NCBI GenBank assembly: GCA_002343395.1
Contig: DDSN01000096.1
Location: forward strand, 1 to 34,916
From: Hyphomonadaceae bacterium UBA2389
GTDB taxonomy: Bacteria; Pseudomonadota; Alphaproteobacteria; Caulobacterales; Aquidulcibacteraceae
Reading direction: 5' to 3'
DNA: 34,916 nt
Position numbers and translations under genes: made by a program. Within the stretch, counting starts at the first letter, position 1. Every line of letters starts with the position of its first letter. The notes under the pieces were generated by a model that was not told the origin of the DNA, did not search any database, and was given only the letters and a program-made list of their open reading frames with translations. Positions 16,881 to 25,281 of the stretch are shown here, in pieces.

Positions 16881-19588
16881 CAGATGATTGGTGTCCAGTC
16901 GTTTCCGGCCTGCTGCGTGGTGAGGCCACTGCCGGTAACGGTGAACCCACTCATGGTCCATATTGCGACGAGCCCGTTGACGTCATTGCGCCACAGGATG
17001 TCATCGCGCCCATCGCCATTGTAGTCGCCGACGCTGACAATCGACCAATCCACTCCAGCCTGCTGGCTCAATGTATCGGACGCGAGGATTGCGGTCCCGT
17101 TCATTTGCCAGATAGCGGTGAGACCGTCAGTACGACGCCAAAGAATGTCATCACGTCCGTCGCCGTTGAAATCACCAACGCCGGCGATAATCCAATCATT
17201 TCCGGCTTGCCCGGTGGTCGGGCCGCCCGTTTGGACGGTCGTTCCATTCATTTGCCAAATTGCCGTGACACCGTCGTTTCTGCGCCAGAGGAAGTCGTCA
17301 CGCCCATCGCCGTTGAAATCGGCGATAGCCACAACACTCCATTCAAGACCAGCCTGTTGGCTGGTTGTGTCAGCGCTTTGCGTAGCGAAACCGTTCATTT
17401 GCCAGATAGCGGTGAGACCGTCAGTACGACGCCAAAGAATGTCATCACGTCCGTCGCCGTTGAAATCACCAAGGCCGAGAACTTGCCAAGTGTTGTCCGC
17501 TTGCCATTGCGTGACGTCTCCTACTGTGATGGCGGTTCCATTCATTCGCCAGATCGCGGTGGCCCCGCCGGTGTGACGCCAGAAAAGGTCGTCACGCCCG
17601 TCGCCATCAAAGTCACCCGTCGCCAACACTTGCCAGTCATTGCCTGCTTGCCATGCCGTGGTGTCGGCAGCGCTCACGGTGAACCCGTTCATGGCCCAGA
17701 CCGCGGTGAGTCCATCGCTGCGTCGCCAGAGGATGTCGCTTGTCCCATCGCCGGAGAACGTCGTTTCCGCAGTGTCGAGAAACACATCCCGATCGCTGAA
17801 ATCCAGGATCTCCACGCCCGTCAGCGTGTCGAACCCATTGACGCCGGCGGTCACTGTCCACGAACCGTTCGGGTTGCGGGTCCAAAGCGCGCCTGTCGAT
17901 GCGCCGCTGTAAACCGACGTATCGATTCCGGCGCCGCCAGTGATGTTGTCGGCGCCGGCATTCCCCGTGATGCGATTGTTCGAACTGTTGCCGATGATCG
18001 TGTCATCGCCGCCGCCGCCGACCGCGTTTTCGATAACCGCGCCGCGCGCGATCGAAATGTTGAAGATGCCGGCGGTTCCATTTGCCGGGCCGGCGCTGGA
18101 ATATGCCTCTTGGCGGAGATCGATGGTGCTTGCCGTGCTGTAACCTGAAAGGTCCAGCGTGTCGGTTCCGCCCGCATCCCAGACCGCGAAGACCGCGCCC
18201 TGCGTCGAAAGCGTCAAAGTATATTCGGGAACGCCAGTGTTCGAGTTGAAGCCGTAAATGGTGTCGCCTGTCCTGGTCGCAAGGTTCGCGCCATACAAGC
18301 GCTGAATGGCGGCGATGTCGTGGAGCTGTGGCAGAGACGCGTAACCATAGAGGTTGCCGCCGGTGTTGATGGAGCCAAAGTAGCTCATCGTCGTGAACAT
18401 GCGCGTATCTTGGTAATAGATCGCGTCCGTGCCGTAAGCGGGGTTTCCAGTGCCGGCATTGTAGTCGGCCGGATGGCTGAGGCCGAGCGCATGGCCAATC
18501 TCGTGCAGCAGCACTTGCGGGCCGTAGTCCCCCATAACCGGGTTTGCGTTGTAGCTCAGGGTCACGTTGATCCAGACATCGCCCTGAGCGCTGGAGCTTG
18601 CCGTGGCGCCAGAACTTGGAAGGTAGGCGAAGGCCGCCGCGCCATCCGCGCCAGAACTGTAATTCCCAAACACAATGGCGGCGTTGTTCGAATAGCCGTC
18701 GCCATCGTTCACGCGCACGAAGGTGATGTTCGCGACGGCCGCCCAGGCCGCAAGCGCGGCCTCGGTGGCGGCGATTTGCGCAGCCGAGAAGCGTGAGAAT
18801 CCCGCGGTGTCATCCGGCATCGTCGCTGGAGCGGTCGATCGGTAGGAGTAAGTGACGACAGTGGAAGCGCCGAACGATGACGCCCAGCTCGCACCCGTGC
18901 GGGTGATCTGAATTGCCGCTTCATCCCAGGAAAACGGCGCAATGCCGTTGTCCGTAAACGACGTTGGCGAGGTGTTTCCTGTCGGAACGGTGTTTACGTT
19001 GAGCGTGTAGCTGCCGGTCACGCTCGCATCAAACCCGCGCGCAACGATGAAATAGTCCCCGCTCGTCGTCGGGCGATACATCAGGAATGAGTTGAGCAGG
19101 ATGCCGCCGTCATCGTTCTCCGCGACCAATGCCCCTGCTGTCGTTCGAAGTTCGAGATACGCATCCGAAATCGTCCCGCCCGCGAGCGAGAAGGTGTAAG
19201 TCTGACCGGCGACAAGCGTCACGCGAATGTAGTCAAGATCGCCTGAGCTCTGGATGCTGCTCGCCAATGAGCCGCCGACCGCGATGGTCGTTGTCGAACT
19301 TGTGTTGTCGCCGATGTCGTCGCCGAGGAATTGAGGACCAAGCGTATCAACGAAACGACCGGTGGGGGCGTTGTCGTTGCCCGAGGTTTCGATCTTCGCC
19401 ATTTTCTCGGACATGGCGCATGACAGGCAGCCGCAGCCGGTGGAGTATCCGCCGTCGCCGGCGACCTCGGCTGTGAAGACCTGGCCGATTGAGACGCCGA
19501 TGCCGTGTACCGAGCGAACGGGGGCGTCATCGTCATTCTCGCGCGCCCAGGCATTGAAACGAGTCAGTGCAAAGCCAAGTCCGCGCAT
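16880..19588 (-). CDS. M10 (serralysin-like) metalloprotease with PPC, RTX and VCBS/FG-GAP repeats
   Basis: A 902-residue predicted secreted zinc protease. An N-terminal leader of about 90 residues has no Sec signal but contains a CGCLSC cysteine cluster. Residues about 95-200 are a bacterial pre-peptidase C-terminal (PPC) beta-sandwich. The catalytic domain holds HEIGHALGLSHP, with zinc ligands His362, His366 and His372, and a Met-turn at MSYF (Met401). Residues 520-561 have RTX-like glycine/aspartate repeats (GGGGDDTIIGN, GGAGID) that bind calcium in serralysins. The rest is six about 49-residue repeats with calcium-loop motifs (DFNGDGRDDILWR), probably a beta-propeller. RTX repeats suggest type I secretion, but no exporter genes are in view. 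The start has a strong GGAGGG Shine-Dalgarno about 6 bases upstream. Stop and methyltransferase start overlap. Confidence 0.88.
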   Translation of the reverse strand: MRGLGFALTRFNAWARENDDDAPVRSVHGIGVSIGQVFTAEVAGDGGYSTGCGCLSCAMSEKMAKIETSGNDNAPTGRFVDTLGPQFLGDDIGDNTSSTTTIAVGGSLASSIQSSGDLDYIRVTLVAGQTYTFSLAGGTISDAYLELRTTAGALVAENDDGGILLNSFLMYRPTTSGDYFIVARGFDASVTGSYTLNVNTVPTGNTSPTSFTDNGIAPFSWDEAAIQITRTGASWASSFGASTVVTYSYRSTAPATMPDDTAGFSRFSAAQIAATEAALAAWAAVANITFVRVNDGDGYSNNAAIVFGNYSSGADGAAAFAYLPSSGATASSSAQGDVWINVTLSYNANPVMGDYGPQVLLHEIGHALGLSHPADYNAGTGNPAYGTDAIYYQDTRMFTTMSYFGSINTGGNLYGYASLPQLHDIAAIQRLYGANLATRTGDTIYGFNSNTGVPEYTLTLSTQGAVFAVWDAGGTDTLDLSGYSTASTIDLRQEAYSSAGPANGTAGIFNISIARGAVIENAVGGGGDDTIIGNSSNNRITGNAGADNITGGAGIDTSVYSGASTGALWTRNPNGSWTVTAGVNGFDTLTGVEILDFSDRDVFLDTAETTFSGDGTSDILWRRSDGLTAVWAMNGFTVSAADTTAWQAGNDWQVLATGDFDGDGRDDLFWRHTGGATAIWRMNGTAITVGDVTQWQADNTWQVLGLGDFNGDGRDDILWRRTDGLTAIWQMNGFATQSADTTSQQAGLEWSVVAIADFNGDGRDDFLWRRNDGVTAIWQMNGTTVQTGGPTTGQAGNDWIIAGVGDFNGDGRDDILWRRTDGLTAIWQMNGTAILASDTLSQQAGVDWSIVSVGDYNGDGRDDILWRNDVNGLVAIWTMSGFTVTGSGLTTQQAGNDWTPII
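16883..17757 (-). repeat. Six FG-GAP/VCBS-like repeats, 147-base period
   Basis: Six units of about 49 codons fill the 3' third of the protease gene. Each has a calcium-loop (D-x-D/N-G-D-G-x-x-D) followed by (I/L)(L/F)WR, an AIWxMNG strand and a QAGxxW strand. Six blades plus the closing C-terminal strand would suit a closed propeller. Confidence 0.85.
17097..17472. repeat. Perfect 82-base direct repeat, 294 bases apart
   Basis: Bases 17097-17178 and 17391-17472 are identical, while flanking bases diverge. The offset is exactly two 147-base repeat units of the protease gene, so units 3 and 5 share a stretch that looks recently homogenised by gene conversion or unequal crossing-over. Confidence 0.88.
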
Positions 19589-19660
19589 CGATCCCTCCGC
19601 TTATCTTTGACGGTCCCTGATAGGGCGGATCGCGGGGGCAGACAACCGGCGGACGCTTAG

Positions 19661-19692
19661 AAAAAAGGGGCGCGAGGTGTCCCTCGCGCCCC
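19661..19692 (-). terminator. Rho-independent terminator of the M3 peptidase gene
   Basis: A perfect 11-base-pair GC-rich stem (19667-19677 with 19682-19692, loop 19678-19681) is followed on the minus strand by a run of six T (19666-19661). It lies 25 bases after the M3 peptidase stop and separates that gene from the protease gene downstream on the same strand. Confidence 0.88.
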
Positions 19693-19716
19693 GAAAAATC
19701 AGGTGTGTAAACGGTA

Positions 19717-21915
19717 TTACGGCGTTGTCGGGAAGCCGCGCGTGCGAAGCAAAGCGTCCACATCGGGATCGCGACCGCGGAATTGACGGTAGGCTTCAGC
19801 CCGGTCCGTCATGTTTCCTGGCGCCAGTATGATGTTGCGCATGCCTGCCGCGGCGGTGGGATCAAATACGTCGCCCGTCGCTTCGAACATTTCCCAGGTG
19901 TCGGCGTCCATGACCTCGGACCACAGGTACGAATAATAACCAGCTGAATACGCGTCGCTGGAGAACAGGTGGCCGAACTGCGGGAGGCGGTGACGCATCG
20001 CGATCTCGCGCGGCATGCCGATGGATGTCAGCGTGTCGCGTTCGAAAGCGTCGACGTCCGTGACCGCCGCCGCTCGGTTGTGCAACGCCATGTCTACTAG
20101 AGCCGAGGATAGATACTCGACGGTTGCGTAGCCTTGATTGAAGGTCGCGGCGTTGTTCACCCGATCGACCAGAGCCTGAGGCATGGGCTGGTTCGTTTGA
20201 TAGTGACGCGCGAACTGGTCCAGGATCGGCCGCGTCAGCACCCAATGCTCATGCACTTGGCTTGGATACTCGACGTAATCGCGCGGCGTTGTTGCAAGGC
20301 CCGGGTAGTCGACCTCGGAAACAAGATAGTGAATGGCGTGTCCAAATTCATGGAACAGCGTTTGCGCGTCATCCAATGAAATGAGGACAGGCTCTCCGGG
20401 CGCGCCGCGCACGAAGTTGTTGTTGTTCGACGCGATCGGCGTGATCTCAGCGCCCGTGAACGTCTCGTGAGACCGATAGGTGTTCATCCACGCGCCGGAG
20501 CGTTTTCCCGCGCGGGCGAAATAATCGCCGTAGAAGAGGCCGACGTAAGACCCGTCTCGGTCGGTGACCTCCCACACGCGTACGCTGGGTTCGAAGACCG
20601 GTACCGTCCCGGTGATTTCGCGGAACGACAGGCCATAGAGCTGGTTGGCCATGTAGAACGCGCCGTTGATCATATTGCTCAGCTCGAAATACGGCCGCAG
20701 CTCATTCTGATCGAGGTTGTAACGGGCGCGCCGAACTTGCTCGGCGTAGTAGTTGTAATCCCATGGTTCGATTGTAATTCCGGCGCGTTGCCGATCGGCG
20801 ATCGCTTGCATGTCGCGCACTTCTTCGTTGACGCGGGCGACGGCGGCTGGCCACACGCGCATCATCAAGTCTTGGGCGCGATCGGGCGTCCCAGCCATTG
20901 TGTCGGCCATGCGCAGGTGAGCGTGGGTAGGGAAGCCCAGGATTTGCGCGCGTTCGGCGCGCAGGCGCAAAACATCCGCGATGACGGCGTTTGTGTCGTT
21001 GGCGTCGCCGTTGTCGCCCCGGTTTTTGAACGCGGTCCAAACCCGTTGGCGCAGAGCGCGATTGGAGGAGAAGGTTAGGAACGGATCGACGCTTGAGCGC
21101 GTGTTCACGACCGCCCACTGGCCGGGGTGTCCGCGCTCGGCGGCCGCTGCCGCCAATTGGCTGACGATGTTCGGCGGCAGGCCGGCGAGTTCGCGGCGGT
21201 TGGTGATGAAAATCGCGGTGTTTTCGTCGGCAAGCAGGCGGCGCCCGAAGTCGGCGAACTTAGTGGAGAGTTCTTCGTTAATCGCGCCGAGGCGCGCCTG
21301 CTGTTCCGGTGTCGCCGCTGCGCCGGCGCGCACAAATTGATCGTGCGTGCGCTCAAGCAGGCGAAGCTGGTTCGAACTCAAACCGAGGCTTTCGCGCCGG
21401 CCGTGCAAATAGTTGATCCGATCGAACAGCGCGCGATTGAAGGTGATGGCGTTGTAAGCCGCGGTCAGACGCGGCGACCATTCAGCCTCGATCGTTTGAA
21501 TCTGTTCGTTGCTGACGTTGTCGGTCATTACGCCGAAAATCGTGGTGGCGCGGTCGAGATGCCGGCCAGAATCCTGCATCGCCGCGATCGTGTTTTCGAA
21601 GGTTGGCGTCGCCGGATTGTTGGCGATGGCCTGAACCTCGGCCTCTTGGAGCGCTACGCCTAATTCCAACGCGGGCGCCACGAGATCGGGGCGCGCCATG
21701 TCCCAGGGTGGAACGCCGCCGTGGGGGCCGGTCCAGGGTTTCAAAAGCGGGTCTTGATTGGCTTGGGCGGTGAGGCGCTGCACGTCGTTTTGAGCCTGTT
21801 GATAAGCGGCGGTATCGCCAAAATTGGCGGCGGCATTCTCGACGCCGGTTGTCGCGCAGGCGGACAAGAGGGGTGCGCTGGCGGCGAGGCAAGCCGCAAG
21901 AACATGAATTCGCAT
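19717..21915 (-). CDS. Lipoprotein M3-family peptidase (Dcp-like)
   Basis: A 732-residue zinc metallopeptidase of family M3, most like peptidyl-dipeptidase Dcp, which trims dipeptides from the C-terminus of oligopeptides. The zinc motif HEFGH is at residues 522-526, within LFHEFGHAIHYL, followed by the downstream glutamate region EYPSQVHEHW and the substrate-loop SAGYYSYLWSEV. The N-terminus is a lipoprotein signal (MRIHVLAACLAASAPLLSAC, lipid Cys20), so the enzyme is probably anchored in the periplasm, whereas E. coli Dcp is cytoplasmic. ATG 21915 is chosen over the longer frame because it starts the signal peptide directly and has GGAG at the proper distance. A strong terminator follows it. 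Confidence 0.92.
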   Translation of the reverse strand: MRIHVLAACLAASAPLLSACATTGVENAAANFGDTAAYQQAQNDVQRLTAQANQDPLLKPWTGPHGGVPPWDMARPDLVAPALELGVALQEAEVQAIANNPATPTFENTIAAMQDSGRHLDRATTIFGVMTDNVSNEQIQTIEAEWSPRLTAAYNAITFNRALFDRINYLHGRRESLGLSSNQLRLLERTHDQFVRAGAAATPEQQARLGAINEELSTKFADFGRRLLADENTAIFITNRRELAGLPPNIVSQLAAAAAERGHPGQWAVVNTRSSVDPFLTFSSNRALRQRVWTAFKNRGDNGDANDTNAVIADVLRLRAERAQILGFPTHAHLRMADTMAGTPDRAQDLMMRVWPAAVARVNEEVRDMQAIADRQRAGITIEPWDYNYYAEQVRRARYNLDQNELRPYFELSNMINGAFYMANQLYGLSFREITGTVPVFEPSVRVWEVTDRDGSYVGLFYGDYFARAGKRSGAWMNTYRSHETFTGAEITPIASNNNNFVRGAPGEPVLISLDDAQTLFHEFGHAIHYLVSEVDYPGLATTPRDYVEYPSQVHEHWVLTRPILDQFARHYQTNQPMPQALVDRVNNAATFNQGYATVEYLSSALVDMALHNRAAAVTDVDAFERDTLTSIGMPREIAMRHRLPQFGHLFSSDAYSAGYYSYLWSEVMDADTWEMFEATGDVFDPTAAAGMRNIILAPGNMTDRAEAYRQFRGRDPDVDALLRTRGFPTTP

Positions 21916-22154
21916 GAGAAACTCCAGCTTTATGCCAACCCGAAGGGCTGCGGGCTTAGATGGAGCGTTTCTGCCCCGTGCTCCGGGCCCCGGCAAGGGC
22001 GCCGACTGTTCTATGCGACAGCGCGGGCGGGGACGACGACGAGCGGTTTTTCCACCGGCTGGGCCGACAACGCGGATGGGGCGCCAAGGGCCGTTGTGCG
22101 CCGCCGTCGGGCAGGTTAGAGGACAAGGTCTCGCCAGACTTCCACGGACGCTAA

Positions 22155-23270
22155 ATGGTTAATATTACAGCAGCTACGGCGTTTGCGCCCGAGATGGCGT
22201 CCCGCCTGATGCGGCTGCTTCCGCGTGAGTTTCAAGACGCGTTCGTGCAGTCGCCGAACGTGTTCATGTTTTTCACGTCCATGGGGTTGGCGGCGGTCCT
22301 AATCGCGGCGTTTTGGATGCTCACGGGCATGGGCAAGGCCAGCCAGGCTGCGCGTATCGCCCTGCGCGCCCAGGCTCTCAAGCGAAACAAGGATCACCGC
22401 GCGCTCATTCTGATCGCCGAAATCGAAGGAGGAGGGGCTGGCCTTCGTCAGGAGATGAAGGAAGCCATCGAAGACAATTTCGGCATGTTCTCGTTTGAAC
22501 AGGATGTGCAGGTCGATTTGTTTCCTGTTCTTCTCAAGACAGTACCGGTCACCGCGCATCCTGAAACACGCCGCCGCGTGGCGGTCGAAGCGGCCGACGC
22601 TTTGGAGCGTTCGGCGGCGGATGTGGTAGTCTGGGGCAAGCGCAATATCTTTGGCAAGCTTGACCTGCGGCTGACCACGCTGCCTGGTTATGGCCGCACG
22701 CACGAAGTGCAAGACTTTCAGCTCGATTGGCGCACCGGGCGGCCGGAAGAGTCGGTGCAGCGCGCGTTAGCGTTTGCGCTCGCCCGCAAGGCGCGGCCGG
22801 TTCTGCATCGCCCGCAAGACTACAAGCCCGATCGTTTGCAGCCGATTGTTGAAGCGCTCGACAAGATGGTGGACGCGCGGCCGGTTGAAATCAGCGAAAA
22901 CCTGCAACTCGACATTCTGTCTGACTTCGCCTCGGGAGCGCTCAGTCTCGGCGAGCGCGGCGGACACATCAAATGGCTGTCGAAAGCGTTGGATGCGCGT
23001 CAGCGTTATCTCGACAAGGTCGATCGTTCCACCGATCCAGGCGCCTGGGGCGCGGCGCAACAGGAAATCGGGCGTGCATTGACGGCGCTTGGCGAACGCG
23101 AAGGCGCTCGCGACAAACTGGAGGAGGGCGCTTCGCGCCTGCGCTTGGCGATGGACGCGTTGCGTTCGACGGACTCGCTGCAACAAGCCGAGGTGGCGCT
23201 GCGCGCGCTGCAACGCGCCGAGCAGACGCTGCAACAACGGCGGCGCGTCGGCTTGCGCTGGCCGGGATAG
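22155..23270 (+). CDS. Unknown membrane-anchored protein with helical repeat-like region
   Basis: A 371-residue protein not recognised by family. It has one clear transmembrane segment near residues 38-60 (MFFTSMGLAAVLIAAFWML), then a charged cytoplasmic-looking part: a mixed alpha/beta domain (residues 75-200, containing ALILIAEIEGG, VQVDLFPVLL and ADVVVWGKRN) and a C-terminal alpha-helical region (about 230-371) with TPR-like A/L-rich helices (ALSLGERGGHIKWLSKALDARQRYL). The 239-base gap upstream separates it from the divergent M3 peptidase gene. It converges on the small gene at 23303-23794 with 32 bases between stops. The TPR assignment is tentative. Confidence 0.7.
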   Translation: MVNITAATAFAPEMASRLMRLLPREFQDAFVQSPNVFMFFTSMGLAAVLIAAFWMLTGMGKASQAARIALRAQALKRNKDHRALILIAEIEGGGAGLRQEMKEAIEDNFGMFSFEQDVQVDLFPVLLKTVPVTAHPETRRRVAVEAADALERSAADVVVWGKRNIFGKLDLRLTTLPGYGRTHEVQDFQLDWRTGRPEESVQRALAFALARKARPVLHRPQDYKPDRLQPIVEALDKMVDARPVEISENLQLDILSDFASGALSLGERGGHIKWLSKALDARQRYLDKVDRSTDPGAWGAAQQEIGRALTALGEREGARDKLEEGASRLRLAMDALRSTDSLQQAEVALRALQRAEQTLQQRRRVGLRWPG

Positions 23271-23302
23271 CTTGGTCGGCAAAGCTCGCGCGGTACTTGC
23301 TG

Positions 23303-23794
23303 CTAACCTTGCCCCCAAACGGGCCCACAAAGCGCTTTTGCCTCCTCACGCTCTTCTTCCGCACGCTTCGTGTGGTCCGTGCGGGTTTGTTCGGCTTCGG
23401 CAAGCGCTTCTTCGAAGATCATGTCAGCCGCGGCCTCGGCGGAGGCCTTGACGTCCCGCGCCTTGTCGAGTGCGCGGTCGAAGGCATCGCGAATATGACC
23501 GAGACAATCCGCGACCGCTTGTGTTCCTTGCGGGCCAAATTGACGCTGGCAGTACGCGACACCCGCCTCGTTTTGGGCCGCGGCCCTGTCGCAAGCCTCC
23601 CGGTATACGTCTTCCGCGGCTTCCTTCGCGCGTGCTCGGTCGCTGCCAGCGGAATTTTCAACGGCTCTGTAAGCGGCCTCTGCTTCGTCGATTGACTCGC
23701 GGTACTTCAAGTCCGCATCATCAAGGCACCACTGGTAGCCCTCCACGAGCTGCTGCTCCAACTCTTCTTCCCATCCCTTCTTGTCGGACCTCAC
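23303..23794 (-). CDS. Small charged alpha-helical protein, unknown function
   Basis: A 163-residue protein rich in Glu, Ala, Arg and Asp with four or five helical stretches (for example DEAEAAYRAVEN, AKEAAEDVYREACDRAA, AEQTRTDHTKRAEEERE) and five scattered cysteines. It has no signal peptide, transmembrane helix or known motif. The frame is open to 23905, but GTG 23794 is preferred because GGAGG lies exactly six bases upstream. The composition suggests a coiled-coil or four-helix-type bundle. The lipoprotein gene at 23916 is divergent, so 23795-23915 probably holds promoters for both. Confidence 0.62.
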   Translation of the reverse strand: MRSDKKGWEEELEQQLVEGYQWCLDDADLKYRESIDEAEAAYRAVENSAGSDRARAKEAAEDVYREACDRAAAQNEAGVAYCQRQFGPQGTQAVADCLGHIRDAFDRALDKARDVKASAEAAADMIFEEALAEAEQTRTDHTKRAEEEREEAKALCGPVWGQG

Positions 23795-23800
23795 GATTAG

Positions 23801-23805
23801 CCTCC
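23801..23805 (-). promoter_or_regulatory. Shine-Dalgarno deciding the start at 23794
   Basis: On the minus strand GGAGG is followed by six bases and then GTG at 23794. No comparable signal precedes the farther upstream in-frame start, which fixes the shorter protein. Confidence 0.7.
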
Positions 23806-23915
23806 ATAATTTTGCAGTGTAGAACGCCTTTGGGAGTTCGCGATTGAGTCCTATCAACGAGGTCGGTTGGGCCGACCGGGCGCGACAGTCGACAAAACAA
23901 AGCAAAAGTTGGGGT

Positions 23916-24410
23916 ATGAAGTTTCACATGTGGCGCACGGTCTTTCTCATGGCGGTCTTGGCGCTCTCCGCTTGCGCCGGCGCGCCGGCATCGCCAGCGA
24001 CGACCCCCGGCGAGGTTCGCCAGATCGTGTCCACCACGTCCTTCGGCATGTGCGTTGGTTATTGCACGACACGTTTGGAGATTGGGGAAGAGCGGGCCGT
24101 GCTCATTCGCCAGGCGCGCGGCGGGCGCGGCGCCCCGCAGGAATTACCCGAGCAGCGTTTCACAACCGCGCTGTCGGACAGCGAATGGCAAGAGATCGCG
24201 CGATTGGCTGAGGAGACGTCGTTCGAAGGGTTGCCGCCGGTCATTGGCTGCCCTGACTGCGCCGACGGCGGCGCGGAATCGCTCAGCATTGTCGGCGAGG
24301 GCGAACCGCGCGGCGTTTCATTCGAATACGGCGCTGATATCGCGCAGGCGAGAGCGCTGCTCGCGCGCGTTCGTGCGCTCCGCGAGCGATTGACGCCACG
24401 CGACCAGTAG
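23916..24410 (+). CDS. Small lipoprotein, unknown function
   Basis: A 164-residue predicted lipoprotein. The signal peptide MKFHMWRTVFLMAVLALSAC has lipobox LSAC, with the lipid-bearing cysteine at residue 20, so it should be membrane-anchored and periplasmic. The mature part has two cysteine pairs, CVGYC and CPDC, which could form disulfides, and a pattern (ISTTSFGMCVGYCxxxLEI) that recalls small DUF6438-like envelope proteins; that link is a guess. The start is ATG 23916 (or ATG 23928) because the signal begins there; the upstream in-frame ATG at 23844 would bury it. It ends 3 bases before the convergent msrA stop. Confidence 0.72.
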   Translation: MKFHMWRTVFLMAVLALSACAGAPASPATTPGEVRQIVSTTSFGMCVGYCTTRLEIGEERAVLIRQARGGRGAPQELPEQRFTTALSDSEWQEIARLAEETSFEGLPPVIGCPDCADGGAESLSIVGEGEPRGVSFEYGADIAQARALLARVRALRERLTPRDQ

Positions 24411-24413
24411 CAC

Positions 24414-25052
24414 TTAGACGCCGACGCCGATCGGACAACTCACGCCCGTGCCGCCGAGCCCGCAATAGCCGTTCGGGTTTTTGGCGAGATACTGCTGATG
24501 GTAATCCTCAGCGTAATAGAACGTGGGCGCATCGCGGATTTCCGTCGTGATCGGGCCAAAGCCGGCGGCGCGCAGTTTTGCGTCATAAGCCCTGAGCGCG
24601 GCCTCCGCCGCCGTGTGCTGCGCGGCGCTCGTCGCGTAGATCGCGGAGCGATACTGCGTGCCGATGTCGCCGCCCTGACGCATGCCCTGCGTCGGATCGT
24701 GGTTTTCGAAGAAAACCTTCAGAAGCGCATCGTAGCTCACCAGCGTCGGATCGTAGACGATGCGCACCACTTCCGCATGGCCGGTGCGGCCGGTGCAGAC
24801 TTCCTCGTAGGTCGGGTTCGGCGTGAGCCCGCCTGCGTATCCAACCGCCGTGCTCCACACGCCCGGGGTTTGCCAAAACTTCCGCTCGGCCCCCCAGAAG
24901 CAGCCCAGGCCAAGAACCGACTCGCACAGATGCGCCGGAAACGGCGGCTTGATCGGATTGCCGTTGACGAAGTGCACACCGGCCGTGGGCAGCGGCTGAG
25001 CGCGGCCGGGCAAAGCCTGATCGGGGCTGGGCAGGGTAGCAAGTTTCGCCAT
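24414..25052 (-). CDS. msrA: Peptide-methionine (S)-S-oxide reductase
   Basis: MsrA repairs oxidised proteins by reducing methionine-S-sulfoxide, with recycling by thioredoxin. The catalytic GCFWG motif is near residue 50, with the supporting GYAGG, GHAEVV, and YRSAIY segments. Two C-terminal cysteines (GYCGLGGTGVSC) are candidate resolving residues. The 212-residue length is normal. It has about 45 residues before GCFWG and no export signal, so it is probably cytoplasmic. ATG 25052 is chosen over the in-frame ATG eight codons upstream because GGAAGG-like bases precede it. Confidence 0.95.
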   Translation of the reverse strand: MAKLATLPSPDQALPGRAQPLPTAGVHFVNGNPIKPPFPAHLCESVLGLGCFWGAERKFWQTPGVWSTAVGYAGGLTPNPTYEEVCTGRTGHAEVVRIVYDPTLVSYDALLKVFFENHDPTQGMRQGGDIGTQYRSAIYATSAAQHTAAEAALRAYDAKLRAAGFGPITTEIRDAPTFYYAEDYHQQYLAKNPNGYCGLGGTGVSCPIGVGV

Positions 25053-25191
25053 GGGGTGGGTTCCTTCAGCGCCCAATATAGGCGGGTGCGCGGGCTTGTC
25101 CCAGGTACGGCCTGTCGGCGGCGCCGGTTGCGTTTCAGGATCGGCCGGACGCCTTTGACGAAACGGGTCGGCGCTCTATAAGCGCCCCTCC

Positions 25192-25281
25192 GGACAGGTG
25201 GCCGAGTGGTTGAAGGCGCACGCCTGGAACGCGTGTATAGGTGCAAGCCTATCGAGGGTTCGAATCCCTCTCTGTCCGCCA
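25192..25281 (+). tRNA. tRNA-Ser (anticodon GGA)
   Basis: A complete class II tRNA of 90 bases including encoded CCA. The acceptor stem GGACAGG (25192-25198) pairs with TCTGTCC (25271-25277) with one G-T pair, followed by discriminator G and CCA. The anticodon arm CACGC-CTGGAAC-GCGTG shows GGA. A long variable arm (TATAGGTGCAAGCCTA) and T-loop GGTTCGAATCC are present, as expected for serine tRNA reading UCC/UCU. Confidence 0.95.

Noticed and set aside
17097..17472. Possible CRISPR-like repeats
   Set aside because: The spacing matches protein repeat units in one open frame; units are coding, long and without unique spacers.
16778..18148. Long + strand open frame of 456 codons opposite the protease gene
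   Set aside because: It is a mirror of the GC-rich repeats of the protease on the other strand, repeats the same peptide pattern, and has no ribosome binding site or known motif.
24498..25181. 227-codon + strand open frame opposite msrA
   Set aside because: Shadow of msrA, which has its catalytic motif and normal length.
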